NCBI GenBank assembly: GCA_047974855.1
Contig: JBKECT010000040.1
Span: forward strand, 1-64,000
DNA length: 64,000 nucleotides
Reading direction: 5' to 3'
Source of the DNA: CAYNRG01 sp047974855
GTDB taxonomy: Bacteria; Bacillota_I; Bacilli_A; Erysipelotrichales; Erysipelotrichaceae
Shown here: positions 15,561 to 24,216 of the stretch, piece by piece
Layout of the letters: each line of letters starts with the position of its first letter
Numbering within the stretch: the first letter of the stretch is position 1
Notes under the pieces: generated by a model
Told to the model about the DNA's origin: nothing
Seen by the model: the letters and a program-made list of their open reading frames with translations, nothing else
Database searches by the model: none
Position numbers and translations under genes: made by a program

Positions 15561-16829
15561 ATGAAAAGAGCACTTGTTTTAGGTGGTGGTGGAATGCGTG
15601 GAGCCTATGAAGCGGGAGTAGTAAAGGCTTTAGATCAGCTAGGAATAGAATATCATCTGATTACTGGAGTTTCTATAGGAGCGTTGAATGGTATTTTGCT
15701 CATCCAAGATGGAGTGGATAGTGTTATTGACCTTTGGAATGTCATGGACTTATCAAAAGTGATCAATGGGAAAGTTCCATCAATGGAAAGTGTAGAGCAA
15801 TTTATGCAAGATGCAGAACATATTTTGCCTTTACTTAAAAGCTACATTAAGGAAAAAGGTGTTGATATCGCCCCATTGGAAGAGCTACTGAGAGAGCGAT
15901 TTAATGAGGAAAAAGTGCAAGCAAGCTCCATTGACTATGGGATTGTCGCTTTAGAAGTTCCTTCTTTGAAACCTTTGTTTGTGACAAAAGAAATGATGCG
16001 TGGAGAGAATGCAGTAAATTACTTATTAGCATCATCAGCTTGCTTTCCTGCATTTCCACTAGCCCAACATGATGGAAAAACATACATTGATGGTGGATAC
16101 TTTGATAATTTACCTATTGATTTAGCCTTTGAGATGGGGGCAACAGAGGTTATTGCGGTGGACTTAACTATTGCGCCAACGCATTCAAATTTTTTGAATA
16201 GACCTTCAGTAACCTATATTAAACCAAAATATTCTTTGGGGTTAATGTTTGATTTCAGTCGAGAGAATATGCAAAAAAATATGATTTTAGGGTATCTTGA
16301 AACGATGAAAGTGTATGAGAATTACGATGGGTTAAAGTATACTTTTGAGAAAGATGGAGTGCAGTTTCATCAAGGATTCCATCAAACTCTACTGCGACAA
16401 GATCATCGTTGCAAGAAGGTCTGGAAGATACTAGATGATCGTTTGGTGTATAATAAACTATGTAAGGAAAATGGGTGTTTAACATTAAGTGAGGAAGAAA
16501 TAAATTACGCAATGTTAGAACAGTTAATGAAATGGGTGGATAAAGATCCATATCATTTATATTCTTTAAAAATGGTGATGGAAGAGATTGAAGTTGAGTT
16601 TAGCAAAGCTCAAGATGAAGAATTTGATATTTTACCATCTTTATCAGTGAAAGATGTTGTGTCGGCATTACAATCAATGAGTCGATTAGAATTGGTGAAA
16701 AAGATTTTACATCAAGAATTATATCCATCGAAAAAAATAATATCACCAAAGATTTTGGAGACAGTGTTCTCACTTGAAATGGCAGTAGCAAGATGGGTTA
16801 TGGTTAATATGACTGGAGGTAGAAAATGA
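15561..16829 (+). CDS. Patatin-like phospholipase
   Basis: A 422-residue cytosolic protein with the patatin Ser-Asp dyad: oxyanion loop LGGGGMRGAYEAG at residues 5-17, nucleophile motif GVSIG near residue 39-43, and the catalytic aspartate in DGGYFDN near residue 179-185. The C-terminal ~200 residues are helical and not recognised. Such proteins are lipid acyl hydrolases (RssA/YjjU-like); the true substrate is unknown. First gene of a run ending with map at 19511; GGAGG before the start and TATAAT near 15529. Confidence 0.9.
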   Translation: MKRALVLGGGGMRGAYEAGVVKALDQLGIEYHLITGVSIGALNGILLIQDGVDSVIDLWNVMDLSKVINGKVPSMESVEQFMQDAEHILPLLKSYIKEKGVDIAPLEELLRERFNEEKVQASSIDYGIVALEVPSLKPLFVTKEMMRGENAVNYLLASSACFPAFPLAQHDGKTYIDGGYFDNLPIDLAFEMGATEVIAVDLTIAPTHSNFLNRPSVTYIKPKYSLGLMFDFSRENMQKNMILGYLETMKVYENYDGLKYTFEKDGVQFHQGFHQTLLRQDHRCKKVWKILDDRLVYNKLCKENGCLTLSEEEINYAMLEQLMKWVDKDPYHLYSLKMVMEEIEVEFSKAQDEEFDILPSLSVKDVVSALQSMSRLELVKKILHQELYPSKKIISPKILETVFSLEMAVARWVMVNMTGGRK

Positions 16830-17332
16830 ATAAGATAGCAAAGTTTGAAAAGGTCAGTTATAATCAATTTGAAAGTGACTGGAAAGACACGTTTGGAGAA
16901 AGCGAAAATATCAAAGCAATTTATGATTTAATTCAGTTACCACAGCGAGCAACTAAAGGCTCAGCAGGCTATGATTTCTTTTTGCCATGCGATATTGTGC
17001 TAGAACCACAGAAAACAATGAAAATTCCAACTGGAGTTAGAGTTAGAATTGATAAAGGATGGGTCCTTCAAATTTTTCCGAGAAGTGGGCTGGGGTTTAA
17101 GTTTACATTGAGACTCAATAACACGGTGGGGATTATTGATAGTGACTACTATTTTTCAGATAATGAAGGGCATATGTTTATTAAGATAACGAATGAAAAC
17201 TGGGAAAGTAAAGTGTTACAATTAAACAGTGGTGATGGATTTGCACAAGGAATTTTCTTGCCATTTGGGATTTGTGAAGATGATCAAACCGAGAGTGTTC
17301 GTAATGGTGGATTAGGAAGCACCAGTAAATAG
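16826..17332 (+). CDS. dut: dUTP diphosphatase
   Basis: A 168-residue trimeric-type dUTPase. Motif 1 is KGSAGYDFFLP, motif 2 PRSGLGFKF, motif 3 LNNTVGIIDSDYY, motif 4 GDGFAQGIFLPFG and motif 5 NGGLGSTSK. It hydrolyses dUTP to dUMP and pyrophosphate, keeping uracil out of DNA and feeding thymidylate synthesis. An N-terminal extension of about 40 residues precedes motif 1, as in several Bacillota forms. Overlaps the patatin gene by ATGA. Confidence 0.94.
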   Translation: MNKIAKFEKVSYNQFESDWKDTFGESENIKAIYDLIQLPQRATKGSAGYDFFLPCDIVLEPQKTMKIPTGVRVRIDKGWVLQIFPRSGLGFKFTLRLNNTVGIIDSDYYFSDNEGHMFIKITNENWESKVLQLNSGDGFAQGIFLPFGICEDDQTESVRNGGLGSTSK

Positions 17333-17343
17333 AGGGAAAAGAA

Positions 17344-18648
17344 ATGAAGACTGAAAAATTAGTTCAATTTTTAAATCAAGCAGTGACAAGTTATCATACT
17401 GTGCAGGAAATTGAAAAAAGATTACAAGAAGAAGGGTATGAGGAAAAGAAAGAAGTAGCAAAGTGGGAATTAAGAAAAGGGAAGAAATACTATGTTAAGC
17501 GAAACGAGTCAAGTATTATTGCGTTTTCAATTGGAAGTAAATTGGATCAATGGAGTTTTAATATTGTATCTTCCCATAGTGATGTTCCGGCATTTAAGTT
17601 GAAACCTAACTGTCAAATTAGTAAAGATGGTGCGGTGCAACTTAATACTGAAGTGTATGGAGGTCCACTTTATTCTACTTGGTTTGATCGTTTGTTGAGC
17701 GTTGCCGGGAAAGTGGTTGTTCGGGACAAGAAAGGGTTACACTCAAAGCTTGTTTGTCTAAAAGAGCCGGTAGGGATAATTCCAAATGTGGCAATTCATC
17801 TAAATCGTGAAGCTAACACAGGACTTAAATATAATGAACAAGTGGACTTATTACCTTTTGTATCGCTAAACAGAGAGTTTAATTTTATGGATTACTTTGC
17901 AAAAGAGATAGGTGTTAAAGCCAAGGATATTATTGATAGTGAGTTGTATCTTTACCCTGTAGATAAAGCAAAAGTGTGGGGAAGTGAAAATGAATTTATT
18001 TCAAGTTATCATCTGGATGATGCACAATGTGCATATGCAACGCTGGAAGGATTTTTAAAAGGGAAAAACAAGAATACAATTGGAGTGTATTGTTGTTTTG
18101 ATAATGAAGAGGTAGGAAGTGGAACACGCCAGGGGGCAGCATCAACCCTTCTGTGTGATGTTTTAGATAGAATTCAAGAAGCTTTAAAAATTAGTGACGA
18201 GCAAATGATGCAAGCGAAGGCATCAAGCCTGATGATTTCGGCGGATAATGCACACGCGTATCATCCAAACCACCCTGAAAAATTGGATCCAACCAATGTA
18301 TGCCACTTAAACAAGGGCGTGGTGGTGAAATATAGTGCTCAAAAAAGATATGCAACGGATGCTGTATCTGCGGCGATATTTAAAGAGTTATGCGCTGCAA
18401 AAAAAGTGGATGTACAGTTAGTAAGTAATCGTTCAGATGTTGCAGGGGGCTCAACGCTGGGGCCAATTAGTACCAGAACATTAAGTATTCCAACAATTGA
18501 TATTGGACTTGCACAACTGGCAATGCATTCAGCTTATGAAACAGCTGGGGTTCATGATACAAAGATGATGATTGATGTGGTTGAGGAGTTCTTTAACACA
18601 CAACTCATTCTTGACGATGAACATTTTGAAATGAGAAAAGAGGACTGA
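17344..18648 (+). CDS. M18 family aminopeptidase
   Basis: A 434-residue zinc aminopeptidase (ApeB/PepC-like). Metal and catalytic motifs are present: SSHSDVPAFKLKP, the EANTGLKYN region, DNEEVGSGTRQGA with the catalytic glutamate, ISADNAHAYHPNHP, and VSNRSDVAGGSTLGPIST. It removes N-terminal residues, often acidic ones, from peptides in the cytoplasm. It lies 11 bases after dut with AGGGAAAAG before the ATG and overlaps map by one base. Confidence 0.94.
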   Translation: MKTEKLVQFLNQAVTSYHTVQEIEKRLQEEGYEEKKEVAKWELRKGKKYYVKRNESSIIAFSIGSKLDQWSFNIVSSHSDVPAFKLKPNCQISKDGAVQLNTEVYGGPLYSTWFDRLLSVAGKVVVRDKKGLHSKLVCLKEPVGIIPNVAIHLNREANTGLKYNEQVDLLPFVSLNREFNFMDYFAKEIGVKAKDIIDSELYLYPVDKAKVWGSENEFISSYHLDDAQCAYATLEGFLKGKNKNTIGVYCCFDNEEVGSGTRQGAASTLLCDVLDRIQEALKISDEQMMQAKASSLMISADNAHAYHPNHPEKLDPTNVCHLNKGVVVKYSAQKRYATDAVSAAIFKELCAAKKVDVQLVSNRSDVAGGSTLGPISTRTLSIPTIDIGLAQLAMHSAYETAGVHDTKMMIDVVEEFFNTQLILDDEHFEMRKED

Positions 18649-19511
18649 TGATGGAAAACGAGAAGTGTTGGTGTGGTAGTGAAAAAAACTATGCTCAGTG
18701 TCATCAGAAACAGGATGAAAAAATAGCCCAGATGAAAGAAAAGGGGCATATTATACCGCCACAATTTTTAATCAAAACGCCAGAACAAATTGAAAAAATT
18801 AAAGCTAGTGCTAAAATTAACACTGCCGTTTTGGACTTGGTGGCTAGTGTTATTTGTGAGGGAATGACTACGGAAGAGATTGATGATTTAGTTCGTAATT
18901 TTACCCATGAGCAAGGAGCAATCTGCGCGCCTTATCAATATCAAGGATATCCAAAAAGTTGTTGCACATCAATTGATGAAGAAGTTTGTCATGGAATTCC
19001 ACATCGTAAAAGAAAACTGAAAAACGGCGACATTGTGAATGTTGATGTATCAACCATTCTAAATGGTTATTTTAGTGATGCTTCTAGAATGTTTTGTATT
19101 GGTGAGGTAAGTGAAGAAAAGAAAAAACTAGTGAGAGTGACTGAAGAGTGTTTAAAACTGGGGATTGCAGCGGCTAAACCATGGGGGTTTGTTGGGGATA
19201 TTGGTGCAGCAGTGAGTGCGCATGCCCATGCTAATGGGTACTCTGTTGTTAGAGAGTTGGGAGGACATGGGATAGGCTTAGAATTTCATGAAGATCCATT
19301 TATTTCTCATGTAGGACAAAAGGGGACGGGAATGCTTTTAGTTCCTGGAATGATGTTTACTATTGAACCTATGATTAATGAAGGGCGGGCAGAAGTGGTA
19401 ATGGATCGCTATAACGGGTGGACTATTTATACAGCAGACAAAAAAGCATCAGCCCAAATTGAGCATATGCTTTTAATTACGGAAGATGGGGCTGAAATTC
19501 TAACTTATTGA
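18648..19511 (+). CDS. map: Methionine aminopeptidase with N-terminal SEC-C zinc motif
   Basis: A 287-residue enzyme: an N-terminal SEC-C motif (CWCGSEKNYAQCH, residues ~7-19) then a type I MetAP domain. The five metal ligands fall in VDVSTILNGYFSDASRMF (two Asp), ELGGHGIGLEFHEDP (His), and MFTIEPMI and IEHMLLITEDG (two Glu). The SEC-C motif, shared with SecA and several MetAPs, probably docks the enzyme to the ribosome. It removes the initiator methionine. Two adjacent ATGs (18648, 18651) are both possible. Confidence 0.96.
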   Translation: MMENEKCWCGSEKNYAQCHQKQDEKIAQMKEKGHIIPPQFLIKTPEQIEKIKASAKINTAVLDLVASVICEGMTTEEIDDLVRNFTHEQGAICAPYQYQGYPKSCCTSIDEEVCHGIPHRKRKLKNGDIVNVDVSTILNGYFSDASRMFCIGEVSEEKKKLVRVTEECLKLGIAAAKPWGFVGDIGAAVSAHAHANGYSVVRELGGHGIGLEFHEDPFISHVGQKGTGMLLVPGMMFTIEPMINEGRAEVVMDRYNGWTIYTADKKASAQIEHMLLITEDGAEILTY

Positions 19512-19579
19512 TAGAATGAAAGTCTCTTTTTTGTGATATAATAGCAAAAAGTAACAAACTGGATAGAAAAGAGGATAAA

Positions 19580-21211
19580 ATGGAAGATAAAGTATATGTA
19601 ACCGGGCATCGAAATCCGGATTCAGATTCTATTTGCTCAGCAATTGCTTATGCAGAATTGAAAAGATTATTAGGTGAAGATGCGATTGCCTGTCGTCTAG
19701 GGCCTCTAAATGAAGAAACAAAATACATATTGAAGAAGTTTGGGTTTGAGAACCCATTGTTATTGAGTGATGCACGCAGTCAACTTAAAGATATTGAAAT
19801 GGATCCACCAAACACGATTAGAGCATCAAGTACTATTTTTAAGGCGTGGAATGAAATGTTGGCAACTGGGCACCGAAGTTTATGCATCGTGGATGAGAAA
19901 GAGAGTATAGTAGGAGTTATTTCAACATCAAATTTAGCGTTAACGAGAATGATGAATGATGAAGAAATTCAAGAGTTGATGGCTAGTGCAACTTTGTCAG
20001 CATTAAGTGAAACAATCCAAGGTAGAGTGGTTGTGGACAAGAGTTCATTTAAAAGCAATGGCCGTGTGTTGATTGTTCCAACGATGACAGTTGATAATTT
20101 TGCAGATGAGATTAAGCAAAGTGTTTGTGTGTTGTCAGATAATATCGAAAAACAAAAGAAGTTGATTGAACTTGGGTCAGCTTGTTTAATTGTGACCTAT
20201 GGGAAGCCAGCAACACCAGAAGTTAAAGCATTAGCTGAAAAATTTGAATGTGCTGTAATTGAGAGTCAGTTATCAACGATGGATGTAGCACGAGTGATTA
20301 ATGAGTCATTCTCCGTGGATAAAGTGATGACAAAGAATGTAATAACTTATCAAGAAGATGAATATGTGGATGATGTTGCGAAGAAGATGATGACAACACG
20401 GTTTCGTAGTTATCCTGTGTTAAATGCTGAAGGAGTTCTTGTTGGTGCGATTTCTCGTTTTCACTTACTAAATCATCGTAAGAAAAGGTTTATTTTAGTA
20501 GATCATAGTGCAAAAAACCAATCCATTAAAAATATTGATCAAGCCTATTTGGAAGAAATCATTGATCATCACCATATTGGAAACATTGAAACAGACCATC
20601 CGATTTATTATCGTAACCAACGTTGTGGATGCACTTCAACGATTGTTGCGAAGATGTATCAAGAAAATGGGTTTGAGCCAACAGATGGAGTCGCAGGGTT
20701 AATGCTTAGTGCGATTATTTCAGATACCTTGTATTTTAAATCTGCAACTGCAACCCCACTGGATAGGGAAGTTGCGCAGTGGCTTGGTGAGTTAGCGGGT
20801 GTAGATGTTGAAAAATATGCGGTAGAAATGTTAAATGCCTCGGTGGCCTTGGTTGATGCAACAGCAACACAAATTCTAAATCGAGATTTGAAGAAGTATG
20901 AAATAGGACGTTATCGAGTGGCGATAGGACAAACAAACTATCACAATATAAAAGATATCCAGGCTATTTTACCAGAGTTTAGAGAAAATTTAAAAAAGGA
21001 ACAAGAGGAAAAGAAAGTGGACTTATTAATTATGATGTTTACCCATGTGATGGCAGAGGGCAGCATGATAGTTTATGAAGGACCATTATCCTATATTATG
21101 GATACAGTGGTAGCAACACGGTTTGATGATACATCAGGATATGATGCAGACATCATCTCTCGAAAGCAACAACTTGTCCCAAAGTTATCAACATTATTAA
21201 AAAATATGTAG
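19580..21211 (+). CDS. ppaC: Manganese-dependent inorganic pyrophosphatase with CBS and DRTGG domains
   Basis: A 543-residue family II pyrophosphatase of the regulated type. The DHH domain begins with GHRNPDSDSICSA and continues after an insert with DHHHIGN and the CGCTSTIV loop. Between them (about residues 75-300) lie two CBS motifs flanking a DRTGG domain, which bind AMP/ADP or diadenosine polyphosphates and adjust activity. The C-terminal DHHA2 domain ends the protein. It hydrolyses pyrophosphate to phosphate. Own promoter (TATAAT about 19534) and a good start signal. Confidence 0.95.
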   Translation: MEDKVYVTGHRNPDSDSICSAIAYAELKRLLGEDAIACRLGPLNEETKYILKKFGFENPLLLSDARSQLKDIEMDPPNTIRASSTIFKAWNEMLATGHRSLCIVDEKESIVGVISTSNLALTRMMNDEEIQELMASATLSALSETIQGRVVVDKSSFKSNGRVLIVPTMTVDNFADEIKQSVCVLSDNIEKQKKLIELGSACLIVTYGKPATPEVKALAEKFECAVIESQLSTMDVARVINESFSVDKVMTKNVITYQEDEYVDDVAKKMMTTRFRSYPVLNAEGVLVGAISRFHLLNHRKKRFILVDHSAKNQSIKNIDQAYLEEIIDHHHIGNIETDHPIYYRNQRCGCTSTIVAKMYQENGFEPTDGVAGLMLSAIISDTLYFKSATATPLDREVAQWLGELAGVDVEKYAVEMLNASVALVDATATQILNRDLKKYEIGRYRVAIGQTNYHNIKDIQAILPEFRENLKKEQEEKKVDLLIMMFTHVMAEGSMIVYEGPLSYIMDTVVATRFDDTSGYDADIISRKQQLVPKLSTLLKNM

Positions 21212-21251
21212 AATCAAGACAAACAGTGTAAGATGTGCTATAATCAAAATA

Positions 21252-21397
21252 CAATAAGGTGATTACCTTAAAAGGGAATAGAGAAAATCTCTAGCTGCCC
21301 CAGCAACCGTGAAACGGACGACTTAATCAAAACCACTGTACAGTGTATGGGAAGGGATTAAGAAGGATGATGTTAAGCCGGTAGACCTGCCTTGTTG
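21252..21397 (+). promoter_or_regulatory. Cobalamin riboswitch aptamer
   Basis: The conserved B12-riboswitch blocks occur in order: GGGAA (21274), GCTGCCCCAGCAACCGTGAA (about 21294-21313), ACCACTG (21332), GGGAAGG (21350), and the B12 box AAGCCGGTAGACCTGCC (21375-21391). CAATAAGG (21252-21259) closes the structure by pairing with CCTTGTTG (21390-21397). The promoter is just upstream (TATAAT 21239-21244). Confidence 0.95.
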
Positions 21398-21463
21398 TTG
21401 AAAACTTCTTCTGGGTGAAAGAAAGTGGCTATTTAACATACGTTAGAAGCTGTTTTTAAAGTC

Positions 21464-21490
21464 ACTCATTTGAAAAAATGAGTTTTTTTA
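21464..21490 (+). terminator. Riboswitch expression-platform terminator
   Basis: ACTCATTT (21464-21471) pairs with AAATGAGT (21476-21483) and is followed by seven T. It sits between the aptamer and the ECF gene, so bound cobalamin should stop transcription early. Confidence 0.85.
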
Positions 21491-21509
21491 TGGATAGAAA
21501 GGAGAAAAA

Positions 21510-22016
21510 ATGGAAAACAAACGAGTTCAAAGCCTAACTAGGATTGCGATTATGGCAAGTATCCAAAGTGTGGTATTCCTTATTTTTTCCCAAGTGCTAT
21601 ATCTTGAGGGGATTACGTTTGTGGTATGTTTGTTTGCCTGCGCTTTTGAAAAAGATGAAGCGGTGTTTGCCTCTTTTATCTTTGGTGTGGTCAATATGCT
21701 ACTGCAAGGAGCAACCATTTGGACAATGATGTATATTCTTATTTACCCAAGCTATAGTTTCATAGTTGGAAATTGGAAGTATACACTGCTAAATAAGCCA
21801 ATGCTGTTGGTGGCTCTTTGCGGTGTGCTATCATTTTTAACAGGACAGCTATTAGAACTTCCATTTTTACTCTTTTCAACAAAGGCAACTATCTTCTATC
21901 TTGTGATGGGGTTAAAGACATCGTTGATTCAAGGTTGTTTGAGTGCAATTTTGTGCTTGTTGCTATTTGATCCATGCTATGATGTTTTAAAAAAAATAGA
22001 AGGGAGATTAAAATGA
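21510..22016 (+). CDS. ECF transporter S component, predicted cobalamin uptake
   Basis: A 168-residue integral membrane protein with about five to six helices and the short RIAIMASIQSVV start typical of ECF substrate-binding subunits. It would bind a vitamin outside the cell and use a shared ECF energising module (two ATPases and a T protein), which is not in this window. Specificity is inferred from the cobalamin riboswitch directly upstream, not from residues. GAAAGGAG precedes the ATG; overlaps the next gene by ATGA. Confidence 0.85.
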   Translation: MENKRVQSLTRIAIMASIQSVVFLIFSQVLYLEGITFVVCLFACAFEKDEAVFASFIFGVVNMLLQGATIWTMMYILIYPSYSFIVGNWKYTLLNKPMLLVALCGVLSFLTGQLLELPFLLFSTKATIFYLVMGLKTSLIQGCLSAILCLLLFDPCYDVLKKIEGRLK

Positions 22017-22426
22017 AGAAAAAAGTAGTAGTTTTGTTATCTCTAGTTTTGGTGGTTTTGCTTGTTATCGTTGCTACAATTGCCATGAAGCCCGCAAAAC
22101 AGACAGGAGCTAAAGTTGTTTTCATTACGGTCATTGTTGAAGGAGAGGTTCTCTATGATGAAAAGATTACTTCAAGTGAAGAAATTTTAGGAGAGCTGTT
22201 AGATGATACTGATGAATTGAACATGAAAGTAGAAGAATCTAGCTTTGGGCGATTCATTGTAGAACTCTATAACGTTGAACAAGGGGATGCAGCTACGGGT
22301 CCTTGGTGGATGTATGAATCTGAGAACAATGAAGTTTGCCTTCAACTGGGATATTGCCCAGGAATTGATGAAGTTACAATTCAAGATGGTGACCAATTTA
22401 CATTTGAGTTAAGCTCAGCATATTGA
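22013..22426 (+). CDS. DUF4430 protein, transcobalamin-like domain, membrane-anchored
   Basis: A 137-residue protein with an N-terminal membrane helix (about residues 4-26) and one DUF4430 domain outside the cell. Family marks are the EILGELL helix after the first strands, the GPWWMYESENNE turn, and the closing DGDQFTFEL. DUF4430 resembles the C-terminal β-domain of intrinsic factor/transcobalamin. The pairing with an ECF S component under a B12 riboswitch suggests it helps catch cobalamin, or caps the S component; this role is inferred. Confidence 0.82.
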   Translation: MKKKVVVLLSLVLVVLLVIVATIAMKPAKQTGAKVVFITVIVEGEVLYDEKITSSEEILGELLDDTDELNMKVEESSFGRFIVELYNVEQGDAATGPWWMYESENNEVCLQLGYCPGIDEVTIQDGDQFTFELSSAY

Positions 22427-22428
22427 TA

Positions 22429-22455
22429 AAAGGTAGTGCAATGCACTGCTTTTTA
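22429..22455 (+). terminator. Terminator of the cobalamin-uptake operon
   Basis: AAAGGTAGTGC and GCACTGCTTTT pair across a short loop and lead into a T-rich run. Confidence 0.75.
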
Positions 22456-22513
22456 TTTTATTTTTTAGTGTGAAGCGTGGTATACTAGTTCTAGAAAGTG
22501 AAGTGGTGATACG

Positions 22514-23446
22514 ATGTTCTATCAAATCGATGACAAGCAGTTAAAAAAAATAGTATTGTCAGAAGTAAATGAGCAATCTTGTGTAGGTAAATTAAGCTTA
22601 GCAGAGTTAAAAGGCTTGAAAGATACGTTGGGAATTGATCAGGAAATATTAAGTGCTTGTGAGAGCAGTCAAGCCAAATATAAAAATAGTATAGATAGTT
22701 ATGATGATTATACTTTTGGAATTTTAAATATCATTGATGTTCATGACCTTTACCATGAAAAGGATCGGGTTGCTTTTTTGCTGAAAAAAGATCAATTTTT
22801 CTTTATTGAATTGGTGGATTATAATCGAAGTATTGAAGATATGTTTGAAAAAGTTATTGCAAGACATCAAAATAATGCCCAGTTTGAAGTTGTCGTTGCT
22901 GCAATGTTAAGTGCATTTTTGCAAGATGGTTATGAGGTATTAGCTGAAATAGATGACGAAATTATCGAAGTGGAAATGAAAATTGTAGAAGAAACGGGAG
23001 ACTCTAAACTCAATAAAAACATTTATGAGCTAAAGGACAAGACTAGCGTGCTTAAAAATTACTATCATCACCTCATGGAAATTGGGTTAAGTATTCAGGA
23101 AAATGAAAATAATTTGTTTACATCAAAAGAATTGCACCATATTAAAATATTTACTAATCGCTGTATGAGACTGTGGTCAGCATGTCAAAGCACGCAAGAG
23201 GATTTAGTACATTTAAGAGATGCTTTGAGCTCCATGTTGGATTATCAGCTAAACCGTATCATGAAATTATTTACAGTAGTTACAACGGTATTTTTGCCAC
23301 TGACCTTAATTGTAGGATGGTATGGAATGAATTTTGAATATATGCCTGAAATTTCTTGGCGATATGGCTATATTGCGGTAATTATATTGAGTGCTGTGGT
23401 TGCGGTGAGTTGCCTGTATATGTTTAAAAAGAAAAAGTTAATGTAA
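22514..23446 (+). CDS. corA: CorA family magnesium/divalent metal transporter
   Basis: A 310-residue CorA-like protein: a large cytoplasmic α/β and helical domain, then two C-terminal membrane helices (about residues 245-265 and 280-302). The selectivity signature appears as YGMNF in the loop after the first helix. The pentamer carries Mg2+, or Co2+/Ni2+, down its gradient. Single-gene transcript with a TATACT promoter upstream and a bidirectional terminator behind. Confidence 0.94.
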   Translation: MFYQIDDKQLKKIVLSEVNEQSCVGKLSLAELKGLKDTLGIDQEILSACESSQAKYKNSIDSYDDYTFGILNIIDVHDLYHEKDRVAFLLKKDQFFFIELVDYNRSIEDMFEKVIARHQNNAQFEVVVAAMLSAFLQDGYEVLAEIDDEIIEVEMKIVEETGDSKLNKNIYELKDKTSVLKNYYHHLMEIGLSIQENENNLFTSKELHHIKIFTNRCMRLWSACQSTQEDLVHLRDALSSMLDYQLNRIMKLFTVVTTVFLPLTLIVGWYGMNFEYMPEISWRYGYIAVIILSAVVAVSCLYMFKKKKLM

Positions 23447-23447
23447 T

Positions 23448-23480
23448 AAAAAATAAGTGAGAAGAACTCACTTATTTTTA
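23448..23480. terminator. Bidirectional terminator between corA and the DtxR gene
   Basis: AAAAAATAAGTGAG pairs with CTCACTTATTTTT around AAGAA, with T runs at the 3' side on both strands. It overlaps the end of the minus-strand regulator. Confidence 0.88.
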
Positions 23481-23836
23481 TTAAAGAATTGTTTTAATTT
23501 TTCAAAAGTCACATCACTGATGACGTGCTCAATTTTACAAGCATCTTCATGAGCAATTTCTTCAGGAACACCAATAGATTCAAATAGCTCACCTAAGATG
23601 CGGTGTTTTTCATAGATACCTTGTGCGACGGTCTCGCCTTTAGGGGTTAGTTGGATGCGTCCGTGCTCATCAATCACAATGTAGTGCTCTTCCTTTAATG
23701 ATTTCATAGCACGGCTCACACTTGGTTTGGAATAGCTCAAGTAGTTTCCTACATCAATCGCTCTAACGATATCTTGCTTTTGTGATAAGACCAAAATGGC
23801 TTCCATATACATCTCTGCAGATTCTTGAATTTTCAT
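23468..23836 (-). CDS. DtxR/MntR family metal-dependent repressor, iron-type ligands
   Basis: A 122-residue two-domain repressor: winged helix (about 1-65) and helical dimerisation domain, without the SH3-like third domain of DtxR. The length is MntR-like. The metal ligands, however, match DtxR/IdeR: M9 in EMYME (Met10 of DtxR), C100, E103 and H104 in ACKIEH, and H78, E83 and H96 for the second site. MntR has Asp and Glu where this protein has Met and Cys. It is therefore predicted to answer to ferrous iron. It faces the feo operon, whose promoter carries a matching dyad. Confidence 0.93.
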   Translation of the reverse strand: MKIQESAEMYMEAILVLSQKQDIVRAIDVGNYLSYSKPSVSRAMKSLKEEHYIVIDEHGRIQLTPKGETVAQGIYEKHRILGELFESIGVPEEIAHEDACKIEHVISDVTFEKLKQFFNKNK

Positions 23837-23900
23837 AACGACACCTCACTTCTCTTTCATTAGCATAGCATAAAATAGACTTAAAATTCAAAGAAAGTGA

Positions 23901-23954
23901 TTGACAAGGAAAGGGATAAGAGATATTATAAAGTAAGAGTTAGCTATAACTAAC
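23901..23954 (+). promoter_or_regulatory. feo promoter with iron-repressor dyad
   Basis: TTGACA (23901-23906), 17 bases, TATTAT (23924-23929), then the dyad GTTAGCTATAACTAAC (23939-23954) around the transcription start. GTTAG-N6-CTAAC resembles half of the DtxR box (TTAGGTTAG-CTAACCTAA). The same layout occurs at 50961-51011. Confidence 0.75.
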
Positions 23955-23987
23955 TAAATTGATGGTCAAGTGTAGGGAGGAAAGAAG

Positions 23988-24215
23988 ATGTCTAATTTAA
24001 AAAAAGCTAAAGTGGGATCTTTGGTTAAAGTCGTTAAGGTGAATGGACAGGGAGCATTAAGGCGTAGAATTATGGATATGGGAATTACTAAAGGGGTAGA
24101 AATTAAAGTTGTGAAGTATGCACCGCTGGGGGATCCTATGGAGCTGGTTGTGCGTGGATATTCTTTATCTCTTCGTAAAAATGATGCAGCAAGCATCGAC
24201 GTAGTGGAGGTGTAG
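23988..24215 (+). CDS. feoA: Ferrous iron transport protein A
   Basis: A 75-residue SH3-like FeoA protein (KVGSLVKVVKVNGQGALRRRIMDMGI, with the G-D-P-M-E-L turn and RKNDAASIDVVEV end). It binds FeoB and is required for Fe2+ uptake in several bacteria. GGGAGG lies upstream of the ATG; feoB starts one base after the stop. Confidence 0.95.
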   Translation: MSNLKKAKVGSLVKVVKVNGQGALRRRIMDMGITKGVEIKVVKYAPLGDPMELVVRGYSLSLRKNDAASIDVVEV

Positions 24216-24216
24216 C

